In this document: positions 48,776-62,612 of the stretch, one piece after another | How positions within the stretch are numbered: the first letter of the stretch is position 1 | Layout: every line of letters starts with the position of its first letter | Assembly: GCA_036365515.1 (NCBI GenBank) | Contig: CM070875.1 | Span: 2,205,001-2,269,000, forward strand | Origin: Torymus aiolomorphi | Taxonomy: Eukaryota > Arthropoda > Insecta > Hymenoptera > Torymidae | Direction: 5' to 3' | DNA: 64,000 bases | The notes under the pieces: model-generated | Told to the model about the DNA's origin: nothing | Seen by the model: only the letters and a program-made list of their open reading frames with translations | The model's database searches: none | Translations under genes and position numbers: made by a program

Positions 48776-49396
48776 AGGTAATAATTTGCGGAAGTTTGAT
48801 TTCCCGCTTTTATTCTCGTTAGACGTATACTTTTCATAATAGCCCGGTGATTTAGACACACGAGTATATCGGCCGCTGTGGGTCGCCGCGTTTACCCTCG
48901 ACCTCACACTCGTTCGGGGAACCGATATAAAGCTAAGTGGAGTGACCATGAGCGAGGGCGCGTATGCGCGACTTTAGAGAGTGAGAGGGAGATAAAGTGT
49001 TGAAACAAGGCCTTAAAAATATTGCTCTTACATCGCGAAAAACAAAGACGAGTATCTTTACGAACCTTTCGAGAACATTTTTTTCTTCTTGCCTAATTTC
49101 GAGGTGTCGGAAAACGTGTTTTCCGTGCGTTTGTTCGTAATCCGATCGGTTTTCCGCCGACAAAAGTTTGCCGAACGATATAATTGCGTACATTTCAGGT
49201 GGGCTAAAAACATACAAACGCACATTTAAGCCAGTCGTTTCGAAGGTGTATAATTTATTGTAGTAAGTGAAAATTGTGCGGAACTTATTATTAAAGACAG
49301 TGTTTATTTAACGAGCCATTTTTCGCCCACCTTTTAACTTTAAAAGCGGGGTAGGATAATAACAATTATTAAGATTAAATATGTTTAACAAAGACT

Positions 49397-49398
<2 letters not shown>

Positions 49399-49457
<59 letters not shown>
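49399..49457. repeat. (CT)n microsatellite
   Basis: A CT run of about 58 bases followed by CTCTCTCACGCTCGC. Confidence 0.97.
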
Positions 49458-49461
<4 letters not shown>

Positions 49462-50575
49462 CTCTCACGCTCGCTCGTCCTCGCGCACAGCTCCGACGTA
49501 ATTTCCCATTATTTTCGCTATAACTTTTTATAATAGCATAAAACTTTAGTGCTGTTAGCGGCGGCAGCGACGTCGAAAAAAAAAAAGAAAAAATAATCCG
49601 AAGCTCCCGTGTAATCTCGAGCGCTAAAATAAAATAAAACTCGATTGCTTTTCGAGCTGAGTGCAGAAGCAACCATCCAAAAGGAATTAATTAATTCAAT
49701 CGCAGAGAGCGAGAAAGATGTTTACATGCGTCCACTTTATCATTACTATCGTCACCGTCATCATTATCAACATTATCATCATCATTATTATCGATCCGTC
49801 CAGGCAGCATATGAACAATATGCAAAATTAATTTAATAATATAATATGAAAGTACGCATCGTCACGCAACATTATTAGTTACTAACGAAAATATATTTTA
49901 ACAAATTTACTAATTACATCGCCCTTCCTCGCGCCCTCCCCGCATAAAACAGTTAATTAATTAACTGCGATAATTAAAAGTTCTTCATCACATAATATTC
50001 ACTCACTCTCGCTCGCGTGCGCGGCGCAACTTTTCAACGCACCGCCGTTATATGCGCCGGAAAATTCCATTATATCACGGCTCCCAACTAAAAAACAAAA
50101 CCTTCCCCCCTCTCTATCTCCCTGCATACATACCTACACACATACATACAAGTACAGTGTCGAACGTTCGACAAGTTAACTCGACCGGATTATATCCGAG
50201 GACGGGCGCATTGATATATACACTGGCACTCCATATTCAGCGCTACACGATACGAGTCTCGTCGAGGAATATTAAGAGCTCGCGAGGTTGTAGCGCTCGT
50301 CCCGGCGATGTCTATCGAAGGATATCAAAAATTCACGCTATGTGTATATGTGTATGCGCGAGGGCTCGTTATCGATGCGCGCGTAGGTTATATATATGGA
50401 AAGATATACCAAAGTGCCGCGCGGAACGGTGTAATCGAATTCGTGAGAGTAACCGGAGAAGGCGTACATGTAAAATCATGTACTTTGCTTATACACGAAT
50501 AATTATACAATTTTGCATGAATGTAATATTCAACAGCCCTATTACATTCGTCATATTAAATCAAACGCCTCCGTA

Positions 50576-51053
50576 CACTGAGAGAAGAATATTGTTACTG
50601 TTAATATATTTATCTACTTAAAATACAACTATTTGACATGTTTAAGGATAAAATGTGATATTGTAATAGTTACAATATCTATATTAACTAATAGACACAT
50701 TCAAATTTGAAAGTAGCTGATGTTAAAAGTTCTTGTAAATTGTAGTTTTTGAATCTAATAGCCAATTTTTTACCAGGATGATGTTGTTATAACAAAAAAA
50801 TTTGAAATAAAAACTCTATTTAGTTTTTTACTCCAACGTTTCGGACATATTTATTGTTTATGTCCCTCATCAGGATAAACAATAACATAAAATAAAAGGA
50901 TTACAATATTAATGTTCTCAGGTAACATATTGAAATTGTGTATGAGAACATGGTAAGTTAACTGTTAACATGGCATTATAACTGTTACAATGCCTATATT
51001 TGGTCATATTTAAACATACGCATGTTAACAGTAAACAAATGCTTTTCTCAGTG
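50576..51053. mobile_element. TA-target foldback element (CACTGAG family), uninterrupted copy
   Basis: A 478-base element beginning CACTGAGAGAAGAATATTG and ending with the reverse complement of CACTGAGAAAAGCATTTG. It is flanked by TA at 50,574-50,575 and 51,054-51,055. It lies in the opposite orientation to the 28,317-29,868 copy and gives the template showing where that copy was interrupted. It carries a hammerhead-like motif on the minus strand (50,874 to 50,838). No coding capacity; termini and target suggest cross-mobilisation by a Tc1/mariner-type transposase. Confidence 0.88.
50838..50874 (-). ncRNA. Hammerhead-ribozyme-like core, second copy
   Basis: On the minus strand CTGATGAG (50,874-50,867) is followed by GGACATA, a short AT-rich loop, TATGTCC and GAAAC, then GTTGGAGTAAAA. 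The stem changes by one compensating pair relative to the 28-kb copy (seven pairs here). The inverted stem-III partner seen in the other copy is missing. The same reservations apply. Confidence 0.28.
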
Positions 51054-52228
51054 TACCACATATATACATACGTACATAAATTTCCTGTAACCTTATATAC
51101 CACTTGGAAACCTTATAACACCAGCCACATAAGCGCTTATTCGCAGCTTGTTTTTACTCCCCCGCGCGCACAGCTATCAGATACAGCACGACGATGCTGT
51201 ATATACATATATACATATACACACACATACGGACAAAACTCCATTCCCAAGCGATCGCTGGAACCGCGTGTACAGCCCACTCCTCTCGCGCGCCCGTGGC
51301 GAACGTATCAATTCCGCGGGGCGCGCCGGCAATATCGAGAGCGACACACACACACACACATGTTTGTGTAAAAACCGGTCGGTTAGGCGATTCCATACCC
51401 CCGCGTATGTGAGTATGCGGGCGGGCGTACTCGAAACACTTGTTGGCTCGCTCGTTGCGGCTGCTGGCAGTGGGCCAACATACCAAGCCGCCGAATCTCT
51501 TTCGCACCTATGCTCGCTGCTGCTGCTGCTCGGGTGTAGTATAGTATATGTGTGGGTGAGGTTAAGGGATGTTCTTAATTGTTAAAGTTTACATTCGTCG
51601 TTACGTGGGTGGGTAGGGCGAATTAGAGCTGAGTTTTAGCACTGACTCGTATGGAGATGAGATGATGACTAGCGCGGATGGATTCTGATTAGAGGGGAGG
51701 TGTAGGTATAAGGTGCTGTTATGTGGGATTAGTATAGGAGGTGGGCAACAAAAGTTTCGCGCGGGCGGTGATAATTGGATCTATTTGTTGCTAGACACGC
51801 TGTTCCTTTGATCCTTTGAATAATTTGTTTGGGTTACGTATGATTAAATGGGGATTTATTTCACCCGATCTTGTCGGATATTATATACGATTGAACACGG
51901 TATATTCTCATGGCTCTACATTTGCAAGATTTGACGTTCAAACGCACGGTAAACACGACGGGGAAAAAAGATTAAATTTATTTTCCATTAAACAATCTCA
52001 ACTTCATTTCATGCTCGCTATACGAGAACATATTCACCTAAGTCGAAAAAAAAAACCATTATGCCCAATTAATCCCAAGCCGCACTCCCAATTTTCCAGA
52101 ACCCCGCGCACAAATCGATTTCCTCCTCTCTGAAAAAGAAACACGCACACTTACACGCATCGACAGTTCATTTTTCAAACAAACCACGCAATGTCAACAG
52201 CGGCAAACATCAAGGCCCCTCGAGCGCA

Positions 52229-52270
<42 letters not shown>

Positions 52271-55200
52271 ACGAACTTACACGCGTAAATATACGTATTC
52301 CAAGTTTGCTCTCTACTACTGCAGCGCAGCGAAAACTAGCGGTGTATATATATATATATATCTGTCTCTCTCACTCAAGTTCGCCGCCACCGCCGCAAGT
52401 ATACAAGCACGGCTGCTGCTGCCGCCGTCGAAAACTCGTGGCGGCGGAGAGGCGAAAGCTTGAAATCAAAATCACGTTCATTCGGGCCGCGAGCACAAAA
52501 GATCTAATTTTCGCTCGAGAGCGGAGAGAGAGAGAGGGCGCCAGATCTACTTGGGAATTAGTCGATTTACCCTTTGTTTAACCGATTCGTGCGCGTTGTG
52601 TATACGTGTATATATACGGTGTACAATGGTATAGAAGGAGGATGGAAGGAAGAAGAAAAAGAATCGCTCGTATAATTGAACGCCGTTCGTTATGCCCGCT
52701 CGCGGCGAAAGGAAAATATAACCGCTGTAAAGCGCGAGGTATTTTTTTTTTTTCTATACCCCCCGGCCGACACATCGACGAGACGACGTGTCGTTCTCCC
52801 TCTGTCTCTTTTTGCTCGTTTTACTTGTGCGTCACGTAATATCGTTTTGCGGGAATTACAGTTTAACTCTCGAACGATGTGCGCGCGGAATTATATCGAA
52901 AAAAAGAGGGGGGAGGGGGGTGGTGAGGGGATTTGAAGCGCGTTATTAATTTCGTCCGTCGGTGTTAGCTCTCAAGCGCGCGTCTCTGTAATTAAAAAAT
53001 CACGCGTGTTGTGAGTGCACGTACGGATAAATAAATGTGGCGCGAGCGAGTTTTATCTCTCCCGTGCGACGGCGTTGACTTTATAAATTTTTGTAATTTC
53101 ATTTCGGCTGATGAGGGAAAAAGAGAGAGCAAGAGAGCGCGGGTAATTATGTTTTCGTTTTATTATTGATGACGGGAATAAATTCAGTTTGCGCGCGTGA
53201 GCGAAGGGCTGTGTGCGACGATATATTTATTTCACGATGTGTTGCGGTAAATTATTTATTTTTCGCTGATATGAAACGCGATGTGTTGATGTTTATTTAA
53301 AAGTAATATTTAATCATTTTCATTTGATTTCGAGTAAGAATAATTGCGTTTTTGAACGTTGTCGCATATATAAATATCGCGCCGCGTCGTCATTTAAACT
53401 TGACCCAAATAACTGTTTTTGCGCACTTAGCCAAAATAAATTTATGCTACGCAGTAACGCGAGCCCGTTTAGTAAACAAAAAAATTTTATCTACTTAGTT
53501 ATTTAACTGCTACACTAATGAACTTCGATCCCTTCTAAAACGAAAATTTTCTCCTCTTTCACCCTGAAGCGAAAAATTCATAACCAAAACTCGTTGAAAA
53601 GCGTAAAAAAATTACAATAAGGCAGAAAGTCACGCCAAGGCAATTACATTCGAAAACTACTACTACCTTTCTTCAAACTTCTCGCTTCGACGGGAACAAA
53701 ACCAACCTAGCGATCCACACAGACTTACATAAACACGGCCAACCTCTAGTACTAATAAAAAAAAAAAAAAACAAAAAGAGAGAGAAAAAGAACGCCCACA
53801 GAAAAAATTCAAACTCTGAATTCCACCGCGGCCCTCAGGTGAATAAAAGCCCTCGTCGCACTCCCACACACATACGCGTTTGACTTAAACTTCAGCCCTC
53901 GTGTAAATATACGGTATAATACGCGGGGACAAGGATAAACTGTCGGCTTGAAAAACAAGGCCTTGAGCGAAAGAACGAGGAGGTGGTATATGTACAGGGA
54001 GAAAAAGTGCGCGAAAATTTTCTGAAAGAGCGAATCGACCGCTAATTACCTCCTGCGCGGCACGTGCGCACCCGCCAATAAAACGTGCACCGAGCTACAT
54101 AGAAAGAAGGGTAAACGAAGACGGACGAACGAACGAACGAAAGCTATATATACGCGCGCGAAAAGTGGAAGTCGCGCGGTATAGGTGCATTACAGAGTCG
54201 AGAGAGCGAGACCTGCTGGGAATACAGCGTGGCGCGCCATTTGTCATTGGCTTTTTAGGATGTACCAACAGCCGAAGTCACGCGGGATTTCCGCGCGCAG
54301 AATTACGGCGATCGGAGGATGGATGACATTAATCGTGCGAGAGGTAGAACGCGCGGTCTTATGTATGTGTGTGTGTGTCTGTGTGTGCGTGAGGATAGCA
54401 AGAGAGGCAGAGAGAAGAAAAGGACTGTAATTGACAAGCGTAAGGGACGAATGGCACTGGACAGGACAGAAGTGTACGATATTTTTCGTCGAGGAAAAAG
54501 TGAAAATAAATTGTGTATTTTTTTTTTCTTTTTTCTTTTAACGGTCACGCGTCTGAGTCGTTATATGCGAGACATTGTTTGTTCGAATTTATAGAACGGT
54601 TTTTTTTTTAAACTAAAGAGGGTATTTGTACGGAGAGCGATTAAGTAACGCAATGTGTCGTATACACTCGAATGCCGATTATTGAATATCGTGCAAAAGA
54701 TTGCGCAACAAACTGTAACAAAATACGCAAATATGGTAATGGAATATTGAGCTGTAGCCGCGCATTTGAAATAGTGTGTTAATAATGACATGGCGAGCGT
54801 CCGGGATTCGTTACCGCGAATAATTTTGATAATATCCATTGCAGATAGCACGAGCTACGCGCGCAATATGACGTACAGCGTCATTTCCCTAATTAATTGT
54901 ATAGCGTCTAACTGAGATCTATAATTGACATGGGAATTGCTCGCCGCGCGTGGGAAAAAGCGCATGTGTGTCGCACACATTGTTATAGGTCGTGGTGAAT
55001 TATTCGACCGCCGTTGTTTCTCCAATATGAGAAATACTATATTGATTTTGTAAATAATTAGACCTTCATGTATCGGAAGAATTTAGCGGTCTCGCTGGAA
55101 AAAGGAAATTTCTCAGCCGATATAAGCTTTTTAGATTGAAAATGTTTACCTTATTAACTCAAGGTCGGCATTGATTGCGAGTTCGAACTACGAATATTTC

Positions 55201-56745
55201 GCTATCTAAATTTATTGAAATTTACAGAAATTATATTAACAATCCGTTATTCTCAATAAGTAAGCAATTAAGATCAATAATTAAAATAATTAGTGAGAAT
55301 AACTTAAAACAGAAAAACATCAGCGAGGGCGCGGTCACATGTACCTTATAAGATCGGATAATTGAATCAACAACGTAAATGTTAAAAGCATCGAAGTACA
55401 CTTTCTTCATCTCCAAAAATCCACCATTTGTACGTCAATTCATTACCCCAAACCCACTGAAACTGTCGCCACGCGACTTCGCCATCCCTCAGCAGCAAAT
55501 TGAATTTGTCCTTCTTCCTTCCTCTCCTTCGCGCTCAAAAACCGCTCTCGCTCTCTCGCATTAACCCCGAGATTGGCTGCTTTTTCCCCGCGCGCGCGAG
55601 TCACGCGCACGTCGCCTCTAAGAAACCGCGCGAGACGATGAGAAATTTCCAGTTGTAACAATCAACGCGCGGCCGCCCCGCACGCGCGTGATAAATTTCA
55701 GCGCGTATAAGGATTTTCTCTCTCTCTCCACGCCCGCCGCCACCATTTGTTACGCCCGAGCTCGTTCGCGTTTCCTCGCCGCTATACTATACCCACACAC
55801 ATGTACATCCAACGTTTATTCGCAGACTTATCTGCGATTGTTTTACACGTGCTTTATCATGCGCTCGATAAGCGAGCGTTGCAGCCGCGCGCGCGCGCGC
55901 CTCTTCCCAATTTGCTATAGTGGTCTAATGAACTTGCACTCTGTGTACGTGTGTGTGGGTAAAGCTCTCGTTATTTTTGACGCGAGCTACCGCGATACGA
56001 TTGTGCGCCACGAATCAATTTCACCGGGTATTGTTTTTTTTTTTATCGGGAATGGAGTAGCTTTTTCAGCGCGCCGGAGATGTGGATGATGCACACGAGG
56101 CGAATTTCGCGCGATTAGTCGAGCGCGCGGGCATTAATTAACTTCTGTTTGCAGATGCGTTTATGCCCGCGACATTAGCGTCACCGCGTATATATTTATG
56201 CTGCTCACGCGATTTTATCTACTCCATATTATGGATATATGTGTACACGTGTGGTTCGGGCTATCGCTGCACTCATTCTCGCTCATTAGATTCCGCGCGT
56301 GTATATGCACCTGAAAGCGAGCTTCGGCGGAAGGAGATAATAAATTCACGGCTAGCGAATTAATTATATTAATTGAATAACCGCAAATAACTAGATATTT
56401 GTCACCTTTAAGCGATAAATATAATGGCTTGCGCGCTGCGGCTGGTTTGAATCGCATGAGTGCAAGTGTACTTGCATACTTTGCATCACTCAAAATGAAA
56501 TATGTGGGGCAATATAATTCGAAAAATTTCATATCGACAATGAATCAGGAGTGCATTTTATTGCTCGTGTGCATGCGCGTGTTTGGGGTAAACATGAATT
56601 TCAATTGAGTAATAAAAAATACTTATATTCATGATTATAATGGAGAAAATGATTCATTGTTTTCCTATTGATTTTTTTAATTCATAAATTCTACAGAAAG
56701 AGTTTTATTACATTATTTTATAGTTTTGTTATTTTTTAATAATCA
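51054..56745. other. No gene seen; repeats and CpG-rich DNA
   Basis: Includes a (CT)n run at 52,232-52,268, a (TA)n at 52,344-52,361, a GT run near 54,365-54,388 and alternating CG near 55,590 and 55,888. The longest frames (51,000-51,585; 55,688-56,089) are low-complexity or run across these repeats. Confidence 0.5.
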
Positions 56746-56915
56746 CCCTGGTAGAAAATTAACCATAATTTATAGCTAACGTGTTAATTAAATGGAAGCA
56801 TTTTTAGCAAAAATCATAATGCAGAAATAATATAATTTTTTTATATAATAAATTTATTTCGGGTTGATACATAATTATGAAATACAAGCAATTCTGGTTA
56901 ATATTTCTACCAGGG
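56746..56915. mobile_element. MITE with CCCTGGTAGAAAA ends
   Basis: A 170-base element starting CCCTGGTAGAAAATTAACCA and ending with the reverse complement of CCCTGGTAGAAATATTAACC. It is AT-rich and non-coding. The terminal sequence is shared with the larger foldback at 1,278-1,857. No clear target duplication was identified. Confidence 0.82.
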
Positions 56916-56974
56916 CATACTACTCTTATATTAAAATTAGATGATTTTTACTCAAAATTTCTGAAAGTTTGATA

Positions 56975-57250
56975 ATTATGAAAATTCAATCATTTTTAAT
57001 ATGTCATCACGTTATTTGGGAATGTCCTAGATTTTCTGTTCAGAGAATTGGTCTTCTCAAAGGACTTCAAAAGCTTAATATTTCTAAACCCTACTCTATG
57101 GAATTATTATTATATCTAATCATAATTATAACAAAAAATCATGTAAATTTATCACTAATTTTCTTAAATCTTGTTCTTTATTTATTCAACGTAACTCTTT
57201 CTTATCTTACTTTAGAAAAAAGAAAAAAAAAAGAAAAACTTATTTTAATT
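56975..57250 (+). pseudogene. LINE ORF2 C-terminal remnant
   Basis: The frame encodes HVIWECPRFSVQRIGLLKGL followed by a hydrophobic tail. This matches the pattern at the extreme C-terminus of many insect non-LTR retrotransposon ORF2 proteins: His, Trp-x-Cys-Pro, then Arg and a Leu-rich segment. Only this tail is present. The A-rich DNA at 57,213-57,235 may be the old 3' tail. It starts about 60 bases after the 56,746-56,915 MITE. It is on the opposite strand to the 16-kb LINE and shows no obvious match to it, so it is a different family. Confidence 0.55.
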
Positions 57251-57394
57251 ATTTATTTCAGGATCCTTCTATTATCCTTTATTTACCCCTCAAATCCCTT
57301 ATTCCTTTCATTTATTTCATTCTATTTTTCCTTCTTCCGTTTTTCCTTTTCTTTCAACCCATTTGGATTGGGCGCGGGAAATGAAATTTGGTAA

Positions 57395-60171
57395 TCTATA
57401 CAATCATGCTGTTCGTAGCTGAAGTCATTGCTGCATGCATTGCAAACTGCATACCTTGCAAGACAAGTCATCGTAGCATTTAGTAGCATTTCGATATGTT
57501 GTAAAAAATTCTTCTCACTGCCACTGTAATTATATTTTCACACAATTCGAAATGCGAGTCAATTATTTCACTCCGCACATCCACAACCGATATACAACTT
57601 TTATTAACGAGGAAATGAAACACTCCGTGCCTTCGCCCGCCACCCTGAAACCCAAGAAGGAAATATTTTCCTTCCCCCTCAAATAAATGCAAATTACCGG
57701 CAGCAGCGCCTTATAATTCCAACTTTAATCAGTTCGCGGAACGAGCGCGATCTCGCGGCCGTTCATCGTGTTACAGCGCAAATCAAATTTCTCGAAAAAC
57801 TCTTTCCTCACCCTCCCGATAACGAACTGTAATTTTGCTCGGATGATTATGAAAATTAGAGTATACACGAGAAGAAGAGCCTCAGTTGAAAAGCAGCCCG
57901 ATGGCGTGAAGTTTCTCCCATCGGCGTCGAAGGAGGATTTCTTCTCTGTTCATCGGTCGGATATTCGTGCCGAAAAGAGGAAAGGCGAAGTTTCTCGCCG
58001 TCGTCGAAGTCGTCAAATCTGCGAGTTCCGTTCCTCTAATGAACCCGGAGATAGAGAGGGAGAGAGAGAGAGCCCGATAAGTTCGCGCCTCGGATGAAAC
58101 TGTCGCGCGCGCGAGGGAGGAAAAACTTCGGATTCCTCGCTTCGGGGGAGAAAGCTGCGCGAAACCGAAATTTAATTTAGCGTCGAGATGGAAGTACAGC
58201 TGTATGAATATCGCCGTCGTCGTCGTTCTTTTTTATCTCGGGGAAGAAGCGAGGTTTCGATTGGTAAGTTTGGATTGGTCGTATTCTTAAATGAGTTCGA
58301 TACAATATTTCGAGGAATTCTCGGTCGCAGGAGGAACGTGAGAACGTGACAGTTGAGCACAGGTTCGTGACTTGTTCATTTGAACGTTATATTAAAATTC
58401 CGGAATAAATCTGCCCCTGGCTGATATTGGTAAGAAAATGTTTTTGAAAAATAACTGCCCATGGGTGCCCCAGGTAAACATCAATACGAAATATATAAAA
58501 CTAATAAGAGCATACAGAATGCATGCAAATTTAAGCATATGCATACGAATTTACCTGTGTATAAATGGGGAAATATTTAAAAAGTTATTTTTTACAATTT
58601 TTACTACTGAATGTAGCATGAAATCTCAATTATTCTACTTATTTTAGTAAAACTTCACCCTTATTTATTTCAACTTTCCCTTCATTTCCCCGGATTAAAT
58701 TTTTGTTTTTAATTTTATATTTTGACAAGCTCTACACAATAATATTGATTTTATACGTTACCCTACGCTTCTCTATTTACTGCATATCTGTGGGCATCCT
58801 CCAAATTTAAAATTCTATCGTCACGGATGACGTTTTCGATCAGAATGCAGCATTCGGGAATATTTTTTAACGAATCGTTATTTATTTGATTTATTATGTC
58901 AAAAATTATACTTCGAGTATTAAAAATAGTGATTTTGTAATTATAAATGTGAATATATATCATGACATGTCAATTGAAGATGAGCTTTTTCACTGATAAA
59001 ATAGATGAAAGTAGGAACCCATCATCCCGTCAATCGAATTTCAATAAAAGTACGAAAAATTGTTATGCCACCCGATATAAAAATTTCAAAAAAACTAATG
59101 CGAATGTGACTAATCCATAAAAATGGACATACTTAAATAAACACTATAAAAGTTTAATTTCTTCTTCCATTTCTACTAAAACCTGTCGGACGAAATCTTG
59201 ACTTTTCTACTTACTTCATTAAATTTCACGCGCCTCCTCGAACCAATTATTCTTCATTCTCACATTTTCACAAATTTGAAGCAATTTCCCTGTGGTTTTG
59301 CACATCTTTTTCCGTCGATCACCCGATTATTCCTGAATCACGCGCAGCTAACAGGCGCGCGACGGTAAGAATCGGAGAAGTAACGAGACACGTCGTGAAA
59401 ACGAAATGCTCCAGCGAGCGATCGAATAGCTCAGACAGACAGATAGATAGACACACATACACGAGTCTGTGGAAGCATTCATCTTCGCTCGGTGGGAAAA
59501 TCGTCCCCAACGTGATGCGCGCTCCAATTCCCCGCTCCTCTTTTATGTAATGACAAAAAGATACGTCAGATTAACGATGTATCCACCCTCGGGGACTTCT
59601 CACTTTTTAATGCGGCGCGCTTGTTTACCCGTGAAAAAAATCCGAACTCCGTGTCGTACTCTCTCATCCTCCTTTTTTTTGTTAATTTTTCGGCACAAAA
59701 TATGTAAATTTACAAGTGAAAAATATACGCGTTGAACAAAAGCTGGAAAAACAAAGCTGATGCTGCCGCCGCTGCTCGCGTAACGGCTGGGAACTGGCGC
59801 AGCGTGGCATTCAATTTCCCTTATTTTTCTATTTTTCGCCGGGACCAGTGTATGTATGCCGCTGACGTTCAACAGGATTCGTTTCAAAAATACATTTCGA
59901 GCGAGCGGAATTAAACTTTCCTCCGCGATGGTATATTTTCCTATTCAAATTGTCCCAAGTTTCTCTTTCTCTCTCAAGCGCGCGCGATCATAGCCATATT
60001 TGATATATCACGATGTAAACACTAATAAAACTCACTTTTTCAATTAGCTCCCTCTCTCTCTCTCTCTCTATGTCTCTCCTGTGTTTGTACCAGCCAAACC
60101 CTATTTTCGGAAATTCCCCCTTTAAAATTTTACGCGCAGTTTGTCCGCGCCAAACTTTACTCTTCACCCGT

Positions 60172-60224
<53 letters not shown>

Positions 60225-62576
60225 GTCTCTGTCTTTCTCTCTTTCTCTCTCTCTCTCTCTCTTTCCCCCTCTGTCTAGTTCGAGCAACTCTAAAAAATTA
60301 ACATACAAATTGATACTGATTGCGACAACCGCAGGAGCATCAATACACAGAGAGGGGGAGAGAGAGTCGCAGCAGCCGCCTCCCGCACGCGCATACTCGA
60401 CACATTTCAAACAGCAGCGCAGCCCATCGATCGGCCGCCGATAAGTGCGGCACTTTATTGTTCAAATAACGTTCCATTGTCTTTCGCGAAACAACGACGA
60501 CGAGACTTGCTCGCGCGCTCGAGCTTTTAATCTCGCGAGGGAAAGCTGCTGCTGCCGCTGCGTCAAGCGCACTTTGCATGCGACGCGGGAGGGCGAAAAA
60601 AGAGGTTACGCGCGCGTATGTGTAAGTAATGCCGACACATGGGGAGCTGCAGGACATTCGAGCGCAAAAATGCGATGAGCGCGAAATTTCCCGGAGATGC
60701 ACCGAGTGGAGTAGGTTTCTTTTTTTACCCCTGCGGCGGAGGGTTTAATTCGGTGATGCGATAAGCGCTTCGAGGCGGGGACCGGGCGAGCGATTGTTGC
60801 GGGAGGTTAGTGCGTGAATTTGTAGCTGGAAGTTCGAGCGACGCGCGTGTACTTGTGGGTTTGTAATTATAGTAATGTTTGAAATTTCGTAAGAATTTAT
60901 GAAGCAATTCAGTTGGATGGAACTAGTGTGTTACGTGTGATTGTGTGTGTGTGTATGTGTGTGACACATGAGTTAACGCGTCGACTCTCGGTCAAAAGAA
61001 TAATTAAAGAGATCGCGTTTCAAGCTGAACGTCGGCGAATCTTGTTATGACACTTACGCGCCAATGAAATTTCGCCCATTCCTAGAGGGAAGGCCGGCTT
61101 TGCCAGTTTTAATCTACGCGCGCGCGAGCGCCACTGGAAATTCTTTTGTCGAGACAACTTCATAACGCCTGGGTGAAAGGACACGCGTGTGTGGGTGTGT
61201 AGTTATGCAGGTGCGCGTATATGCATTGAAATAAGATAAATGACTCAAGGTTTTACATATAATTGTTTGCTTTTGAAATTCAAATAACGCGGTTTACTTT
61301 ATTTCGCAGTTCAGATCCCCCCGTAAGAATGATAAAACACTTGTGGAAAAAAGCTTTGAATTGCATGAGCGTAATTTTCCTTTTATGATAATTTTTCTTT
61401 TTTTTTTCTTTAGATATAATAATAGAATACTTTTTTAGATAGTTTAGATTTGCATGTTGCAGAAAAATTTTAAAAATTTGGAACAACTTTTAAAAAATAT
61501 AAGTTTTACGCTATTCAAGTTGTGTATAAGGCGGTCTTTATGTTAGCTTTTCAAAGCGAATTTTCATACACTTAATATGTATGTTAAATGACATTGCAAT
61601 TTTACATTTTGCATCACAGCTCTATATTACTGTAATGCGTTTTGTGGCAAACAAGACAATTTGCGAATTTAAGAGCTTTCAATTATGTTTATGGTTACCT
61701 AAATTGTATTAGTGTTACCAATAGAAATATCTCAAGAAACTAATAAAATTCTTTTATCCGATTTTTTCCTATAACAATCTTATCACAGATTGACTTTTAT
61801 TTTGAAAAGATGTATCTAGTAGCACTCACTTTTTATAATTGATCGATCGATTTTTTTTGCGAAAAATAAAAATTGATTACCTAGTTTTTATAGAGTATAA
61901 AACTGAACTGTTTTATAGCAGATTTTCTTATTATTAAAGCGCGGACGGTGTCTTTTGTATTTCTAACACGTTTGCGACTACACGTTTCGCTGAAACATCT
62001 TGTACAGCGAAAAATGCAATTTATCGTACTTGTTAAAATGAACTTTGATCGTTAGCACTTGGCTATTATCCATACTGCACCAAACATAATTATTACTTTT
62101 CTACATGTAATTAGGTTCATACGTTATTTTAACACCAAAAACGTTTACTGATTCAGGCAAGTGATAAAAACCTACCAATCTTGAATCGAATATTCACTTT
62201 TTTACACAGTGAAAACTTCATTCCATGCTTTCAAAAGTGAATACTCACTTCGACACCAGTCAATTTTTTTTTTTTCATCACCTTACACCGGCTAACAGTC
62301 GGTTTTAAAGAGCCCTTATGCAAAATTAAAGCGTTAAGCGCACCTATCAACCTAACTCAGACCGATTCTATGCAAATCCACCGGCTTCCACGAGCGGCAA
62401 ACTGAAATCGAGCCTGATACAATCTCTCGAAAAAACTAACTCCTCTCCCTCACCCACTTGAAAACTTTCCACTCCACAGCCCTCAACCCCGACCTATACC
62501 ATCACCAAATTACCTCATACATGCTTCCTATAAGAAGAAACCGTGTCGCACAGATCACATACACATACACACTCAC
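57395..62576. other. No gene seen
   Basis: AT-rich at 58,400-59,180 and 61,230-62,270, CpG-rich elsewhere. Contains the CT tract at 60,175-60,264, a TG-rich stretch near 60,940-60,965 and TGC triplets near 60,547. No recognisable coding domain. Confidence 0.5.
60175..60264. repeat. (CT)n microsatellite, imperfect
   Basis: A CT run of about 90 bases with TTTCTC and TGTCTC interruptions. Confidence 0.96.
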
Positions 62577-62612
62577 CTTTCGATCCCCTCAGGATTAGTA
62601 TTATCGTAACGT
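62577..62612 (-). other. Candidate non-coding 5' exon edge of the receptor gene
   Basis: On the minus strand the sequence ATCGAAAG is followed by gtgagtgtgt, an excellent donor with exon edge at 62,577. A pyrimidine-rich acceptor-like site (cttctgctcctag) lies 36 bases upstream, so this could be a tiny internal exon. Without that acceptor the exon would extend further right into the CpG-rich region. It is on the correct strand and side to supply the leader exon required by the acceptor at 33,148, giving a ~29-kb first intron. This is inference; isolated donor matches also arise by chance. Confidence 0.35.

Noticed and set aside
50052..50621. 189-codon plus-strand frame
   Set aside because: It runs into the foldback element at 50,576, has no domain I recognise and lacks a consistent codon pattern.
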